From Sesbania bispinosa (taxonomy: Eukaryota; Streptophyta; Magnoliopsida; Fabales; Fabaceae): DNA of 64,000 nt. The first letter of the stretch is position 1. Each line of letters starts with the position of its first letter. The stretch covers positions 186,001 to 250,000 of the forward strand of contig QLOH01000811.1 in assembly GCA_026901365.1 (NCBI GenBank), in the 5' to 3' direction. This document shows positions 45,065 to 57,689 of the stretch, piece by piece. The notes under the pieces are model-generated. The model worked only from the letters and a program-made list of their open reading frames with translations. It ran no database searches and was not told the DNA's origin. The translations under genes were made by a program, and so were the position numbers.

Positions 45065-48000
45065 AGATGGAGACAAGGAGGATTACTTTGATTCTTCACC
45101 ATAGAGGGTCCTTTGTGAGGGAAATGGGAGAGGTTTAAATATGTTGGTGGAGAATTCTGTATTTGGGAGGGATTGGATGTGGACACGGTGAATTTGTTCA
45201 CTGTTGAGACATTGTGTAAGGAGCATTACTACCGTAGGTTTGAGAAGATTTTGTGGCTGAAACCTGGGAGGGATTTAGGCCGTGGGTTGAGAGAGCTGGT
45301 TAAGGATGCTCATGTTATGGAGATGTGTAATGCAGGGATGGAGAACAATGGGGAGGTTGAGATTTTTTCGTACATCCTGTAGACCTCCCTTTTATTGTAG
45401 TTGATGAGAATTCAGATACAGGAGAACAGCCACAAAAACCAGCTGATGTTACCGACCAAACAACCATGCATGAACCAACAGAGTCAACTTTGCCTACTCC
45501 CATTGCATCACATGTTCCCACTCCTGTGCCTTCACCCGTGCCTTCACCTGCACATTCACCTGTGTCTTCACCCATTCCTTCTACTGTGCCTTCTCATATT
45601 CCTTCACCTTTGCCTTCTCCCCTACATTCTCATGTAAATTCAGAATATAGTGATGATTATGAAAGTGCTGAGGATAGTGTTTATAGACCATCCCCACATG
45701 TCAGTGATGTTGATGAAAGCATTGATCAAGTCCCATTAAGTAGGAAGAGGGGAGCATCAAGTGCTGAGAAGGGGAAGGGAGTATCTGTTTCTGCAAGTAG
45801 GAAGAAAGGTAAAAATGTTGGTGGGAGTGGGGACTCATTTGCAAGAGATGAAATTCTGACATTGTCTGAAGAAGAAGAGATACATGATGATGAAGAGCAA
45901 CCTGAAGAAGATGAAGAGCTTCCTAAAGAAGATGAAGTCTTCCTTGGTGGAAGTATTGGGCACAGGCAGACTTACACATATGGACTGCCTACTGAAAATC
46001 TTGGTGGTCCACAAGTTGATGAATTGTCAACTGATGATGAGTCACATAGCTATCAGTCTGAGCAATTGAACACACCTGTTTCCTCTGATGATGAATCGGC
46101 TGAGGGGGTGAGGAATGTTTTTCCTCAATTTAATGAAGGTGCCACTTTTGGTAATGTAAAGTTGGAGATAGGAATGAAGTTTCCTACACTGGAAAAGTTC
46201 AAGAAAGTTGTTAGAGACTATACCATTCATCTGGGCAGGGAGATGAAATGGGTTTAAAAATGATAAAGTTAGGGCCAGAGGTAAGTGCAAGGTTGATTAG
46301 TGCCTTTGGCAGATTTTCTGTACTTTCAGTCCTGTGACAAGAAGCTACCAGGTTAAAACCTTCATCCAAGAACATACATGTGCCAGAGGATTCAAAAACA
46401 ATGCTGCAAACACAAAGTGGGTAATGAAAAAGCTTGAGGAAAAGCCGAGGACACAACCCATGCTCACTCACATGGAAGCATTTGAGCACATGAAGTCTGA
46501 ATTTGGGGTTTATTTAAATGATTCCAAGATTTTCAGAAGCATGAGGGAAGCAAGGAAGCTAGTTGAGGGGGATGAAACTGCACAATATGCAAGGCTGTGT
46601 GATTATGCTCATGAGTTGCTAAGAAGCAATCCTGGATCAAATGTGAAAATGGATGTCATCCCCATACCAGAATCACCCCCACAATTTCAGAGATTTTATG
46701 TCTGTCTTGAGGGTTGCAAGAATGGCTTCTTGGCTGGGTGTAGGCCATTCATTGGCCTAGATGGAGCATTTTTGAAAGGGTACTTTGGTGGACAAATACT
46801 AGCTGTTGTGGCACAGGATGCCAATAACCAAATCTTCCCCTTAGCTTATGTTATTGTTGATGTGGAGAATAAAGATAATTGGATGTGGTTCCTGACTCTA
46901 CTTCATCAAGATATAGGTGACTATCAGAGACATGGATGGAATTTCATGAGTGACATGCAAAAGGTAACTTGTTTGCTGGTTTTACATCTGTTTTTTCAAT
47001 TAATGACCAATTTGAATTGATTTAAATCTATTAGGGATTGATATGAATAATTTATAAATCATTCAAGGACCAAATTGAATTAAATATGTGTTATTTAAGG
47101 ACTAAATTGAATTTTATACTATTATCAAGGCCTAATTCCTGCAATGCAAGAAGTCATGTCTGGTGTACCACACAGGTTCTATTCTATGCATTTGTGGAAG
47201 AACTTCATTAAGCAGTGGAAAGACTTGGACATGAGAGGTGCAGTTTGGCAATGTGCAAAGTCAACAACTCCTGCACAGTTCAAAGCAAACATAGAGATGC
47301 TTAAGAGTAAAAATGAGAGGGCATGGGCATATCTCAATAAGTTCCCTCCACATTCCTGGACAAAAGTTTTCTTCAGTGAGAATTGCAAGGCTGACAATAT
47401 TACCAACAACACATGTGAAGTATTTAATGCAAAATATTGAAGTATAGGAGCAAGCCAATCCTAACAATGGCAGAAGAAGTCAGATGCTATATAATGAGGA
47501 CTATGGCAAAGAATAAGCTGAAGTTAGCTGGTCAAACTGGAAGGCTAGCCCCAATGCAGCAGAGCAGACTTGAGAAGGAGAAAAAAGACAGTAATCAATG
47601 GAGATCTGTATGGTCAGGTGACAAGGAAGGGACAAGATATGAGGTTCAGTCATGGCTAGGCAGGGTAGATGTTGACTTGGGCAGGCATACATGTACATGC
47701 AGGTTTTGGCAGCTGACTGGAATGCCATGTATGCATGCAATTTCGGCAATAGCCAGTAAGAACCAAAGGCCTGAGGAGTACTGTCATGGTTGGCTCACTA
47801 TGGAAGCATATAGGGCCACTTATGAGCACTATGTCAAACCAACTCAGAGCCAACAATTTTGGGAGAAGACAAATTATGCAGCCCCTGTCCCTTCACCAAT
47901 TAAAAGATCAGTGGGCAGGCCTAAAAAACAAAGAAGAAGAGATGTCACTGAAGAGGCTACCAATTCCACAAGGCTCAAGAGATCTTATGCAGATATCATT

Positions 48001-48844
48001 TGTTCCAGGTGTGGCCACAACAACCATAACATCAGAAAGTGTACAAACATTGGAGTGCCTCAAAAACCCAGAAATTGGGTAAATCCAGCCCCTACAGACC
48101 CACAAGCAGCCAACAATGACCCACAAGCAGCCAACAATGACACACAAGTTGGACCAGATGAAGTTGTTCTCAGCCAAAGTGTACCCAGTGATGATGTACC
48201 ACATTCACAACCCAATATGGTAAAATTAACTTTATTATTTTTATGATTGCTTGACAAAATAAAAGCATACTTCATAACATTGACAGATCACTAATTATTG
48301 TATGCAGAGTCAACCTACCAATGTGGACAGCAACTTAAGTGACTTAACTCCTATTACTCCTCAGCCAACTATTGTTGTTACAGGTGCCAACTCTGTTCAG
48401 CCTTCAATGGTAAGGTTCATTCTACCCTTATTTCTTCATCTATTCATTTAATGTTAATTTTTTAAATTAGAGACAATAAATTCACTTGTCACTTTTTTAT
48501 GCAGCCACAGTCCCCAGCAGTTGGGCATGCAGCTAGCAGACCACCTAGCAGAGGCAGAAATTTGAGGAACCCACCATACAAAGCTCCAGGTACAGTCCAT
48601 GGAGGTTTTTAAGCAAAAGTTGAACACTGTCAGGCCTACCAACATAACACACTCAGCACCACATGAGCCTGCACACCACAACATAGCACCACCCCAATCA
48701 CAGCTGCAACCATCAAATGAGACTATGCTGGCAGCAAGTGAAGGCACCAGAGCAAGGTTTATGCAATTCATTCCTACACCACCAGGGCCATCAACAACAG
48801 GACCAAGACCAAGAGGGCCACCACCAACAGGGAAACCAAAGTGA
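45065..48844 (+). pseudogene. MULE transposase, multi-exon, damaged
   Basis: N-terminal domain (TLILHHRGSF, LDVDTVNLFTVETLC, 45080-45380); proline/serine repeats (VPSPVPSP) and an acidic region (45466-46000); DNA-binding part GMKFPTLEKFKKVVRDY (46170); transposase core HTCARGF and FIGLDGAFLKGYFGGQILAV (46750), NWMWFLTLL, SDMQK; an intron (about 46962-47130) before GLIPAMQEVMSG; SWIM zinc finger CTCRFWQLTGMPCMHA (47690-47740); a CCHC-like knuckle CSRCGHNNHNIRKC (48005); C-terminal exons with GT-AG introns after NM (48219) and SM (48411). Lesions: frame breaks before 45380, an extra T at about 46253, a TAG at about 46293, and a lost A at about 47430. These stop the full protein. Confidence 0.9.
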
Positions 48845-49391
48845 AGACATACAATGCAGTGCCAGAAATATCAAGCCATCTAAAGACTTTTGGATAATTA
48901 GCACATAATGTGCCTTTAGTTAGGAATTTTATTTCGATGACAGTGTGGCTTGTTGGTATAACTAACACATAGTGCGCCTTTTGTTAGGATTTTATTTTGA
49001 TGACAGTGTGGCATTTTAGTATAACTAGGACATAGTGTGCCTTTGTTAGGAATTTTAGTTTCATGACAGTTTGGATTGTTAGGAGAATTAGCACATAGTG
49101 TGCCTTATGTTACTGCACTGACAGTGTGGCTTGTTATTTTCCATATTATGAAATTCACAATTCAGCCAACGTTACCTACTTATATTATTGTGCATTCAAT
49201 TGATATCTCTTTCTTTCAAAGTTTTACAGATTTAACTAATTAACCAATAAGAAAAACACAGTACAGAATAAAATGGAATAGCTTCATCTTTCATTAAGAA
49301 ACATATTCAAATTACATAAACATAGAGGATGTTCCAAATGCATAAAGGACTACAACTTCCTTCTACATCAATGGTTTGAGAAAAAATCAAC
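48845..49391. other. Shared 3' region of the two MULE genes
   Basis: Three or four imperfect repeats of about 60 bp (ACATAGTGTGCCTTT ... GATGACAGTGTGGC) at 48898-49135 lie downstream of the transposase. No frame. Confidence 0.6.
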
Positions 49392-49875
49392 TTAGTGAAA
49401 CATAAGAATTAACTGCATCATAATCATTACAACCATCAAACACCCTACAACAATTACAATGATCCTAATATTCCTAACTTCAGCCCCTAACACCCTGAGC
49501 TTCAAATTTATTTCCTTCTTCATCCAAGCATCCATGTCTGATTCAACAACTGCAGAATCCATGTCTTCTATCCAGGCAAAGTAGTTGCACTTTAGGTAAT
49601 CATCCTGTAGCCAAAATTGATGAAAAAAAATCTGTCAAAATCCCTAATATGCAATTGTTATTGCAAAAAACACAATGTTTCATTACCTTTGGGAGAGGAC
49701 ATGTATAAAATGCCCTCCCCGGATTTCGTTGAGTTTTTGAGGTCCTGATAGCAGCCTTGCGTCCGCAATAACACACCCTAACACCGTTAGCCATTGATGC
49801 AGAGGACATGCTCGAACCACCATTAAAGCTTCTCTTCTCCGGTGTTGGCTGAGGGTTTTTGAAATCGCCACCCAT
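49392..49875 (-). CDS. GRF zinc-finger protein with C-terminal membrane helix, carried by the MULE
   Basis: Two exons, 49875-49687 and 49604-49392, joined by an intron with good borders (AAG|GTAATG ... CTACAG|G). They give an intact 133-aa protein starting MGGDFKNPQP. Residues about 34-76 fit the GRF zinc finger: CYCGRKAAIRTSKTQRNPGR, FYTCP, then CNYFAWIED across the splice junction, i.e. CxC...C...C with the NPGRxFyxCp and FxW cores. A charged helix follows, and the C-terminus (IIVIVVGCLMVVMIMMQLIL) is a single hydrophobic segment. GRF fingers bind single-stranded DNA or RNA in other proteins; what these small plant forms do is not established. Both exons are free of lesions although the transposase is not. 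The gene ends facing the transposase. Confidence 0.72.
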
Positions 49876-50020
49876 CCTCGTTCAACGAAGGCAAAACAGA
49901 GTTTTAGGGTTTGTGGGAGGAGTTGTGGCAGGGACGAATGAGGTCGAAGGTTGAAGATGGAGTTTATGGGAAATTTTTTGCCCAACGTCTCTCTTACGTT
50001 TCATTACCAAAGAGGGAGGC

Positions 50021-50258
50021 AGGGACTAAAATGATGGGTTTTATGATCTTTTTTGCTGACTAGGAAGAGACTAAACTGAAGAATAACAATCTTTCATGTC
50101 ACATAGGCAGATCTGTTAAGTTTAACAGAGTTGACTTAACGGAGGGACTGAATTGACCGACTGTATGAACATTCAGGGACTTTTTTATAATTTTCTATCT
50201 TTCAGGGACTAAGTTGACTGATAGCCCATCTTTCAGGGACCAAAATGAGGGTTTACTC
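50021..50258 (-). repeat. Right TIR of the MULE
   Basis: Inverse of 44193-44430. It begins about 145 bp upstream of the GRF gene start, so it probably supplies that gene's promoter. Confidence 0.9.
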
Positions 50259-50268
50259 TATGATTATT

Positions 50269-51536
50269 TCTTATCCTTTAGATGTTTTTATTTAAACTTT
50301 AAAACATTATCTTTTGCACTTGGTCATTTCTTTTGAATTGTTATAAGTGGCAATAAAATAACTTATATACACTGAATACTAGTTTATACTGGCTCTTCAT
50401 ACTTCATGCACTTTGATAGTTTTACGTGAAAATAACTTAAAAATAGGGGGGAATTGCATTAACATATCATGTATGCTATCAACAGACCAATTACACCAAA
50501 TCCGTGTCCTGCACCAAGTATGTTGTTTTTCCTATCAACGTAATTGTATTAGTTTTTCCTATCAACGTAATTGTATTAAGGAATTAATTTTTTTTCAATG
50601 TTGACAAAAGTTTTTTGCACTAATCAAATACTAATATAGAAAAAAAAAAAAAAAACTATAACAATTATCACAACAGGGCAAAAGACTTACACCAAACGGC
50701 TATCGAAATAAAACAGGCGTCAACACCAGGGACCACTTTGCTTACAATATTTGTTTGCCTCAGTTCCAGTCCACAGAATGAGCATAATAATGGATTTAAA
50801 TCACAAGACTGGACTTCAATACTAGATCCATGTAGAGCGAACCACAGCATCAACCATATGGGCTTAAGCTGCAAGAAGGGAGCGAATGAGGCCCGAGTTG
50901 AAGTGGGTGGTCCTCTGAAAAGGCCACACCTGGCCCAAAAACCCCAACAATGTATGACGCTTGAGTTGAAGTGAAGTGGTTGGTCAAAGCCCTGTTCAAG
51001 TGCTTCTCAAAAGGCCAGTTTAGGTCCGATCACCCTAACCAAACCACCACCAGGCCAACTCCCCCAAAAAAAAGAATAAAAACCAAACACACAAAAAGAA
51101 GCTACAGGGAAAGAGTGAATAGAGTATCTCTTCCGTTTCCCAACTTCTTTACGAGTTGCAATTTAGTTCTTCAGTTATTGTCATATGAAAAACAGAGCTG
51201 GGAGTCAGAAGAATGCGGTCAATGCTTAAATGGGAAAAATTTTGAAGAGTAAAAGCAGAAACATCTAATAATTAGATATGGAGGGAGGGGGGGAAAGCAG
51301 AAACACAGGCAACTGTCAAAAGAGAGATCCATGTAACGACTTAAAAGACAAATGGATACAAGGACTGCCATCAAGTGGCATGAACTATATTATGGAAAGG
51401 AAACCTTATGTTACAATGATAATGATACTGATACGGCAAAGGCAGCTCCATAAACTCAAAAGCTTCTATCCGCAGCAAACATAAAAGCAACTACTAACCC
51501 ACAAACTGACCAGTGACCAAGAACAAAAACTAAAAT
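50269..51536. other. Intergenic and SPT16 3' flank
   Basis: A 22-bp phrase (TTTTTCCTATCAACGTAATT) is repeated at 50526 and 50551. I see no coding region; the SPT16 3'UTR should occupy the right end. Confidence 0.45.
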
Positions 51537-54500
51537 CTATCTTAACTTGGCCCGCTTTGGCATGCTACTACTTAGACTGGCTCGTGACTTACCAAAGGCT
51601 TTCGCCTTCCTTCTTTTCCTATCTTCTTCGCTGTCAGATTCATTTCCTTCTTTCTCCCTATCTGCATTGCTTGCTTCCCTCTCCAGTTCTTCCCATGTCT
51701 TTCCCTTCTCTTCCTCTGAATCTTCCTCAGAATCTTCATCCTCTTCATCATCTTCAGACTCAACAAGTGATTCACTGTCAGAATCATCATCTTCAGATTC
51801 AGATTCAGGTTCCCACATCAGATGGGCAGGGCCATAACCTTTGTCTGACTCCTCTGAGTTCTCAGATTCTGAATCAGTAGCTTCCAATTCAGAAACTCCC
51901 AACCACCACCTTCAATAAAGCTTTGAGGGTCATCTGTGATTGTCTTTAGGATCTGACGCCAGTTCAGATTCAGCCTGCTCTCGTAATACTGATGTCTGTT
52001 GTGTCCCAGCCACTCCTTGATGCCATCAAGGGATGTAGAAGGGATAGAATCAATCCTCAGGACATCCCGCTTGAAGTCCTTAAATACTATTGTCATGTCA
52101 AAGTTCGTCTGCCCAAGCCCAACTCTCTCTAGATTCACAATCTCAATCTCACTTAGTGTGACAACAAGGAAAGGGGTCTCTATCAGTTCAACAAGGCAGG
52201 CTGAAGTAGGAACAATAAATACTGAAGATTTATGAGGCACCCCAGGGAAGCCAAGTTCCTCTAAGAGGTTGATCAAACTCCAGGTCAAGACCATTGAATT
52301 GTGGTTGCCCCCAGAGATCATTCACCCGATTCACAAAGCTTTGAAATTCTACATTAATTTTGTTCTTCCTTTCTCTCTCCCGCTGTTCTTCTTCAAGTTC
52401 ATCAGGGTCATAGGCTGATCGTTTTCCACCTCCAACATTCTGGACCATGTCCATACCTCAACATAAAACTGAATATCCTTGGTCTTTTTATTCCCTACCA
52501 TAATATGGTTGTGCAGATGAAAGTGCAGAAGTGTAATCATTTCATTCTCTGCAGGCTGAAAAAATGCATGTTTAATGTTGCCAAAACATAACGTCCACAC
52601 GCTCATCTTGCCTGGTGGTAGAAATAACGAAATCCATTCACATGAGCTTCAAGTGTACCAGTATCTTCCTCCCACGCCCACCAAAAGCAGGGCGGATCCA
52701 TAGGTCAGGCAACCTTATTGGCTTAAATCTATTATTAGCAAGCTGCAGTTTCTCTGGGTGACCAAGGTTGCCCTTTCAGCTCTCTCGGACTCCCTTGCTA
52801 CAACTTGTCGCCTGAGTGTTTAATGGACTGCACAACCTCACTTATGTGTCTTGAATCCTTGGAGCGGAATGAAGCCTCCTTCAAATATATAGATCCTTGG
52901 AATTTCATTGAGTTTGAATCATGAGGACTGAAAGGGGTACCAGGAACATTAAAAATAATTCTGATATAGCAATTGCGATTGGTGTCCTGCTGCTGGAAAC
53001 AGTTCTAATGAAAGCCACATGAAAAGGAACCATACTTCCATTAATAGGTAAGAGAACTGCTTCATTCTTTTGATCAATTTGAATCATCATCTCTCTGGGA
53101 GGGGGAAGGTCATTTATGTTCTTGTAGGCCACCAGTTCTGCAGAAGTCCTCACAGACGAACGGTTGTCTCCTGTCTCATTTCCACCACCAGCAAGTCGCC
53201 TTGCAGTTTCTTCATTCTTCTGACGTGCAAGTTCTGCCTGATGCTGCCTCCGAAGTTCCTCCTTTGAAATTTCATGATTGTCTGACCTTAGAGTTGTCTT
53301 CGAAATTACGGGCTCCGCACCATTGGTATCAGCTTTTCTGCTTGGCTTTTCCTCTTCCTCTTCCTCATTGAAAGAATATGCAACATCCTTTAGAGCTTTT
53401 GAGCTCATAGAAGTTACAACTTCTGTCTTGTCCTTGTTGATGATGACTGTATCAGCAAGCAAGAGAGAAAAGAGCTTGTTCTTAGACTTACTTTTCTCAC
53501 TCTGCAAATTCTGAAATCCAATTGACACATTGAAGACCATGCCTTCTTTAATTATCTGTTCATTTTTAGCATTCAGATTCAATCCTGATTCACGAAACTC
53601 AATTCCAATGCCAGTCCCAGCAGATTTTGTTAAATTGGAAACCAAGTCAGGAGCATCCTTTTCCACAATAGAAACTGCAGCTGGTATGGCGGCACTCAGC
53701 TTGTTTCCAGGCTTCAAAGAACCAATGACAGCTTCATGGGCTTTCAGAAGAACCTCATAAGCCTTACTTTGTAGAGGTTCAGCATCAATCAAGAAGGTCC
53801 TAGCTATGTTTGAGCAGTAACTCTTATACCTGGCTCCAACAGCACATATGATCACACTAGCAGAGTCATAGTGAAGTAATTCATCATTGCTGACAGCACT
53901 AGGCCTGAGATCAAACTCACCCCCACTCTGAAAAATTGGGGGGTAACAAATATCAACATTATCCGCCTTCAGTTTGCAGTTGACTTTTGAAGGTTCAAGT
54001 ATAACTTTCTCAGTCTCCTCCATCAGTGTGGAATGAGAAACTTTCTTCTCTTCATCAATAACGTTCTCAAGCTTGGAAACCACAAAGTTTTTCATCACGC
54101 TAGTTGTCAGGTATGCTGCTCTCTTAATTGATGTAAGCTCCTCGTTACTCTTTACAGCAAACAATATAGATAACCCATTGGCCACATCACTCAGATGAAA
54201 ATTTGAATTTTTTAATTTGTCAGACCAAGCTTCAAGGAGTTTCCCCTCAGGAGCCTCTCTTGATATATATCCAACAGTGGAAGCATCATGGCCAATCAGA
54301 CTTTGACTGAGCACGGATGGCACGAAATATAGCATCCATCAGAGCAGTTCCATCATCATTTTTAGGCTTGACATGCAAAACACATCTACATCAACTGCCT
54401 CTCTGGCAGATTTTTTGACAGATTCAAGAATAGATGCCTTCTTTTGGCTGCACAAGATATGGATCTGTTTCTTCATGAACACCATAATCGTCTCTGGGAA

Positions 54501-54746
54501 CTCAAATCCAAGCAGCCATAAGTTTAGAGCAGTAGATTTCAGGTACCCGCAGATCTTCTGAAGGTGGAGGACACGCAACTGCAATTGCATCAGAAGAACC
54601 CCAAAGATCTGCTTTGTGCTCATCCCAATGTGAATAGAATGCCTTCAATCGGGATTGAAATGCATTCAGATCATAGAATATGCAGTTCCAGCTGCACTAG
54701 CCTTTCCATTGGCAGCTGAAGTACTTCCATTTCGATGGTCGGCCAT
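51537..54746 (-). CDS. SPT16: FACT complex subunit SPT16, frame broken by single-base indels
   Basis: SPT16 pairs with SSRP1 to form FACT, the nuclear histone chaperone that moves H2A-H2B during transcription and replication. From MADHRNGSTSAANGK (54746) to KRAKLR-stop (51537) is 3,210 nt, about the 1,070 codons of plant SPT16. N-terminal aminopeptidase-like domain: DLWGSSDAIAVACPPPSEDL, TVGYISREAPEGK, GGEFDLRPSAVSNDELLHYD, YKSYCSNIARTFLID, FVNVSIGF-like region. Middle: NDLPPPREMMIQIDQKNEAV, IKHAFFQPAENEMITLLHFH, KRSAYDPDELEEEQRERERK. C-terminus: long acidic Asp/Glu/Ser tail. About 16 one-base insertions or deletions shift the frame, four before 54290 and the rest in 51800-53000; 53000-54320 is clean. 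They nearly cancel. No coding intron, normal for this gene in plants. Confidence 0.9.
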
Positions 54747-54760
54747 GGTCTACTACTTAT

Positions 54761-56836
54761 CTGGGAAACAAAAAAAGAAAACAGAAGTACAAAGAAACAT
54801 GGATATAAGAAACTAAAATAGCGGGTGTGGATGCAAAATATAAGTTCTCCATAGCACTGCTTTTAGACTTCACAGTGAAGTTTCTCATGAACCCTCCATC
54901 AAAATATAAGTTCACCATAAGCATTGAAATTACATCATGAGTTTGCCTTGAGTATGATTGGTTATAACAGAAAATAAATTTTAAAATAAATAAAGGGAAA
55001 AGGTGTTTTCCAGGAAAAGTGCTCTTAACATATAGCAGAAAAAATTGCTCTTAAGGATAAAGTGCTCTTTTCTTTTACCTTAGCAAAAATCTCTGTTCTC
55101 CAAGAAACTATACAGGATCCAAATCAAGAAAACAATTTTGACCTGCAATATTAAAAACAATTCAGTAAATTAAGGATAAAAACCAAACATTCAAATACAA
55201 ATGTCACAATAATTATATGGAAAGTGTCAATTAACTGTAAAACTTTCGACGTTGGGTTTAGCTATCAAATATAAATAGATGATTACCTTTGTTAAAACTA
55301 CAAATACCTGATAAATGAAGTAAACTTAAATCACCTTTACACTAAATATATGCAATTGAGGAAGAGATCTTGCAATTGAGAGATTGGCAATGTATCTCAG
55401 ATTGATTTTGGTTCATGGTTATTGTAACAAACACAGGGACAATGATTTCAGTTTAGAGTATCAAATTTTCGGATTGAGAGGAAACTGAGAAATGACCAAA
55501 TTTTGTAGGAGATATGCAGACAGAGATGAAAATTAGTTTCAAATCTTCACAGAGAGATTAGATTTGATTCTGGAAGGTGAGAATGAAAGGTGGAAAGTGA
55601 TAATCAAATTCCTGGTAAATGCATACCGAGGAGGAAGCACATGTAACACACGATGATATAAAATTCCTTTTTAAATCAAATGGGGAAGACGTGCATGAAT
55701 GACAGAATGTGGAGAGAGGGCCTCACTCCCTAGAGTGAGGTCACAAAATTATATAATAGAGTTGATTTAATTTTCAAATTCCTCACCTCACATTTGAGTC
55801 TAAAAATTAGACTAAGAACTTTTTCATTGCATAAATATCAGAACAATCAAAAAATAGAAAATGGATTGATATTTGATATCTCTCTTTAGTCTCCAAGGAG
55901 GCATGCAAAAAAGATCCAGGTAGAAAATGAAATCTGTGTGTACATCTAGAGCATATATGGTGAAGGATTCTGGTAAATAGTACCTTTCAGTGAACAGTAT
56001 TTGAAATACTTCAGTTCCTTGAAAAGAAGACGGACTTTCACAACATTCAGAAACTGGGAACAATCAATTAGCAGTAGCAGTACAGAACATTGAAACGCCC
56101 GCCTTTTTTCACATTTATGTGAACTTATATTCATCCAGGATCAAAACAAAACTTTTATCAGTTTCACAAGATATGCTTGTAAGTCCCTAGAAAAATCAAG
56201 AAACATTTCAAAACTTGCCAGCTCATTGCTTTATATATAATGCCAAAGCACAGTAGGCCTAGGCAGGGATTACAAAGAACTATACTTTCAAATTCAACAT
56301 ACAAATCCAATCATTCAATTTCAAAGAGGTCTAGAACCTTAAAAAAGGCAAACATGGAACAGCAATTAAGACTGTTAAGTGCAAATGTCCCAAGAGAATA
56401 AGAAAGGAAACATTAGCATATGAATGAAAACTCTTTTCATAGCTTCGGCTAATTTCAAATCACAGAATTTTATGCACTTGTTCGTCCAATAGTTCACAAT
56501 TTCAAGTATAAACATTTAACCCAAAAAAATTGAACGCAGCGAAAACTAGGGTTTTCACGGTTTCAAATTGCGCAAAGCATCAGTATCGAAACGACGCCGT
56601 CCGCAACCACAACGCACAGCATATGCAGAGTAACTTAGAGAAAATCAAAAGCGTGGCGGCGGCATATAGCGGAAACAACACCGTATAGTCGTTTTCGGTT
56701 GCATTACGGTACCCAGGAGTTCAAAATCTACCACAGATAAGAAAAAGCGAAAACCTAAAAGTAAATATAAAAAAACGACAAAATTGAGATATCGTTTCAG
56801 GCGAATTCAGAGGAAGATGGTGAGGCGAATAAATAC
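54761..56836 (-). other. 5'UTR intron of SPT16
   Basis: Acceptor TTTCCCAG lies 14 nt before the ATG, and donor GAGAG|GTATTT at 56836 follows GC-rich sequence. This implies a leader exon at about 56837-57000 and an intron of about 2.1 kb. Smaller UTR exons inside cannot be excluded. A retained 5'UTR intron argues against a retrocopy. Confidence 0.6.
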
Positions 56837-57250
56837 CTCTCACTCAGTCGTCGTCGAAGGCAGAAACGCTGGTCGTTCGTTCCCTGATATTTGAGAAACT
56901 TGGTGCTACAACGCCACGAAGCAGCAAGTGTTATTGTGAGTTAAAGTAGGTCTTCTGATTTTGTCTTCGATTTGGGAAAGTTGCGAGCCCTAATTGGCGG
57001 TGGTTCTTTGGGGAAAGGGAAAATGGGGGTATGGTGTGGTATGGCGATTGTAAATAGGGTTTTCAAATAATGAATAGTAGTCTTGTCTTCCTTTTGTTAG
57101 GGGGGAGGAAGAAAGATGAAGAGAAACAGGGAAAAGTCTTCTCTTCAGAGAGAAGGAGAGAGAAGTGTTCGGAGTTGAAAGAGAGGAAATTAGGGTTCTT
57201 CATCTGCGAATGCCTCTTCGAACTCATAAGCTAGAGGGACCGGGATAGAA
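56837..57250 (-). promoter_or_regulatory. SPT16 leader exon and promoter region
   Basis: GC-richer than its surroundings, with CT-rich tracts on the minus strand (e.g. complement of GAGAGAAGGAGAGAG near 57150), common in plant housekeeping promoters. No clear TATA box. Confidence 0.4.
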
Positions 57251-57685
57251 AGAAATAAAAATGCGCGAAAGTACCGCGGGCAAAATAATGCCAAAAACAC
57301 CAAAAAGAGTCCTTTTATTATCCCTTCCCTCATTCTCATTAGTCCGCTGGTCACTATTATTAATTATTAGTATATAATAGTAAAATATGTTTTTGTTTCT
57401 ATAAAATACATTTAATTTGGTTTTCAATTTTCATTTTCGTATAAATATTTTCTTCTTTTGATTCTCCGAAAATAAAAAAAAATTTGACATTTTGATCATT
57501 GTAATTAACATTTTTGTTGCTATAAATATATCGACTTTGATATCAGTCTTGTAAAAAAATTATTTTTATTTCAATACTCACAAAATAAATAAATCTTGAT
57601 GATTTTGTGAGCGTTAAAACATGAAAGACTAACTTTAATAGTTTCTTATTTTTAAGGACCAAAACAAAAAAAAATTACAGGGATC
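57251..57685. other. Intergenic, nothing recognised
   Basis: AT-rich; possibly decayed 'tttggtccc' type MITE sequence near 57415 and 57650. Confidence 0.4.
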
Positions 57686-57689
57686 GCCT

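Larger units (their letters stand above)
44193..50258 (+). mobile_element. Mutator-like element (MULE) with transposase and a GRF zinc-finger gene
   Basis: 238-bp TIRs (44193-44430 and 50021-50258) begin with an exact match GAGTAAACCCTCATTTTGG and its inverse. Flanks TATGATAATT (44183-44192) and TATGATTATT (50259-50268) form a 10-bp duplication with one mismatch. The total of 6,066 bp suits a formerly autonomous MULE. Two genes converge inside it: transposase (+) and the GRF gene (-). Confidence 0.93.

Noticed and set aside
51547..51880. Serine-rich ORFs on the + strand
   Set aside because: They are antisense to the acidic Asp/Glu/Ser tail of SPT16.
57224..57427. 67-codon minus-strand ORF near the SPT16 promoter
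   Set aside because: No family features, low-complexity start; more likely promoter and intergenic sequence.
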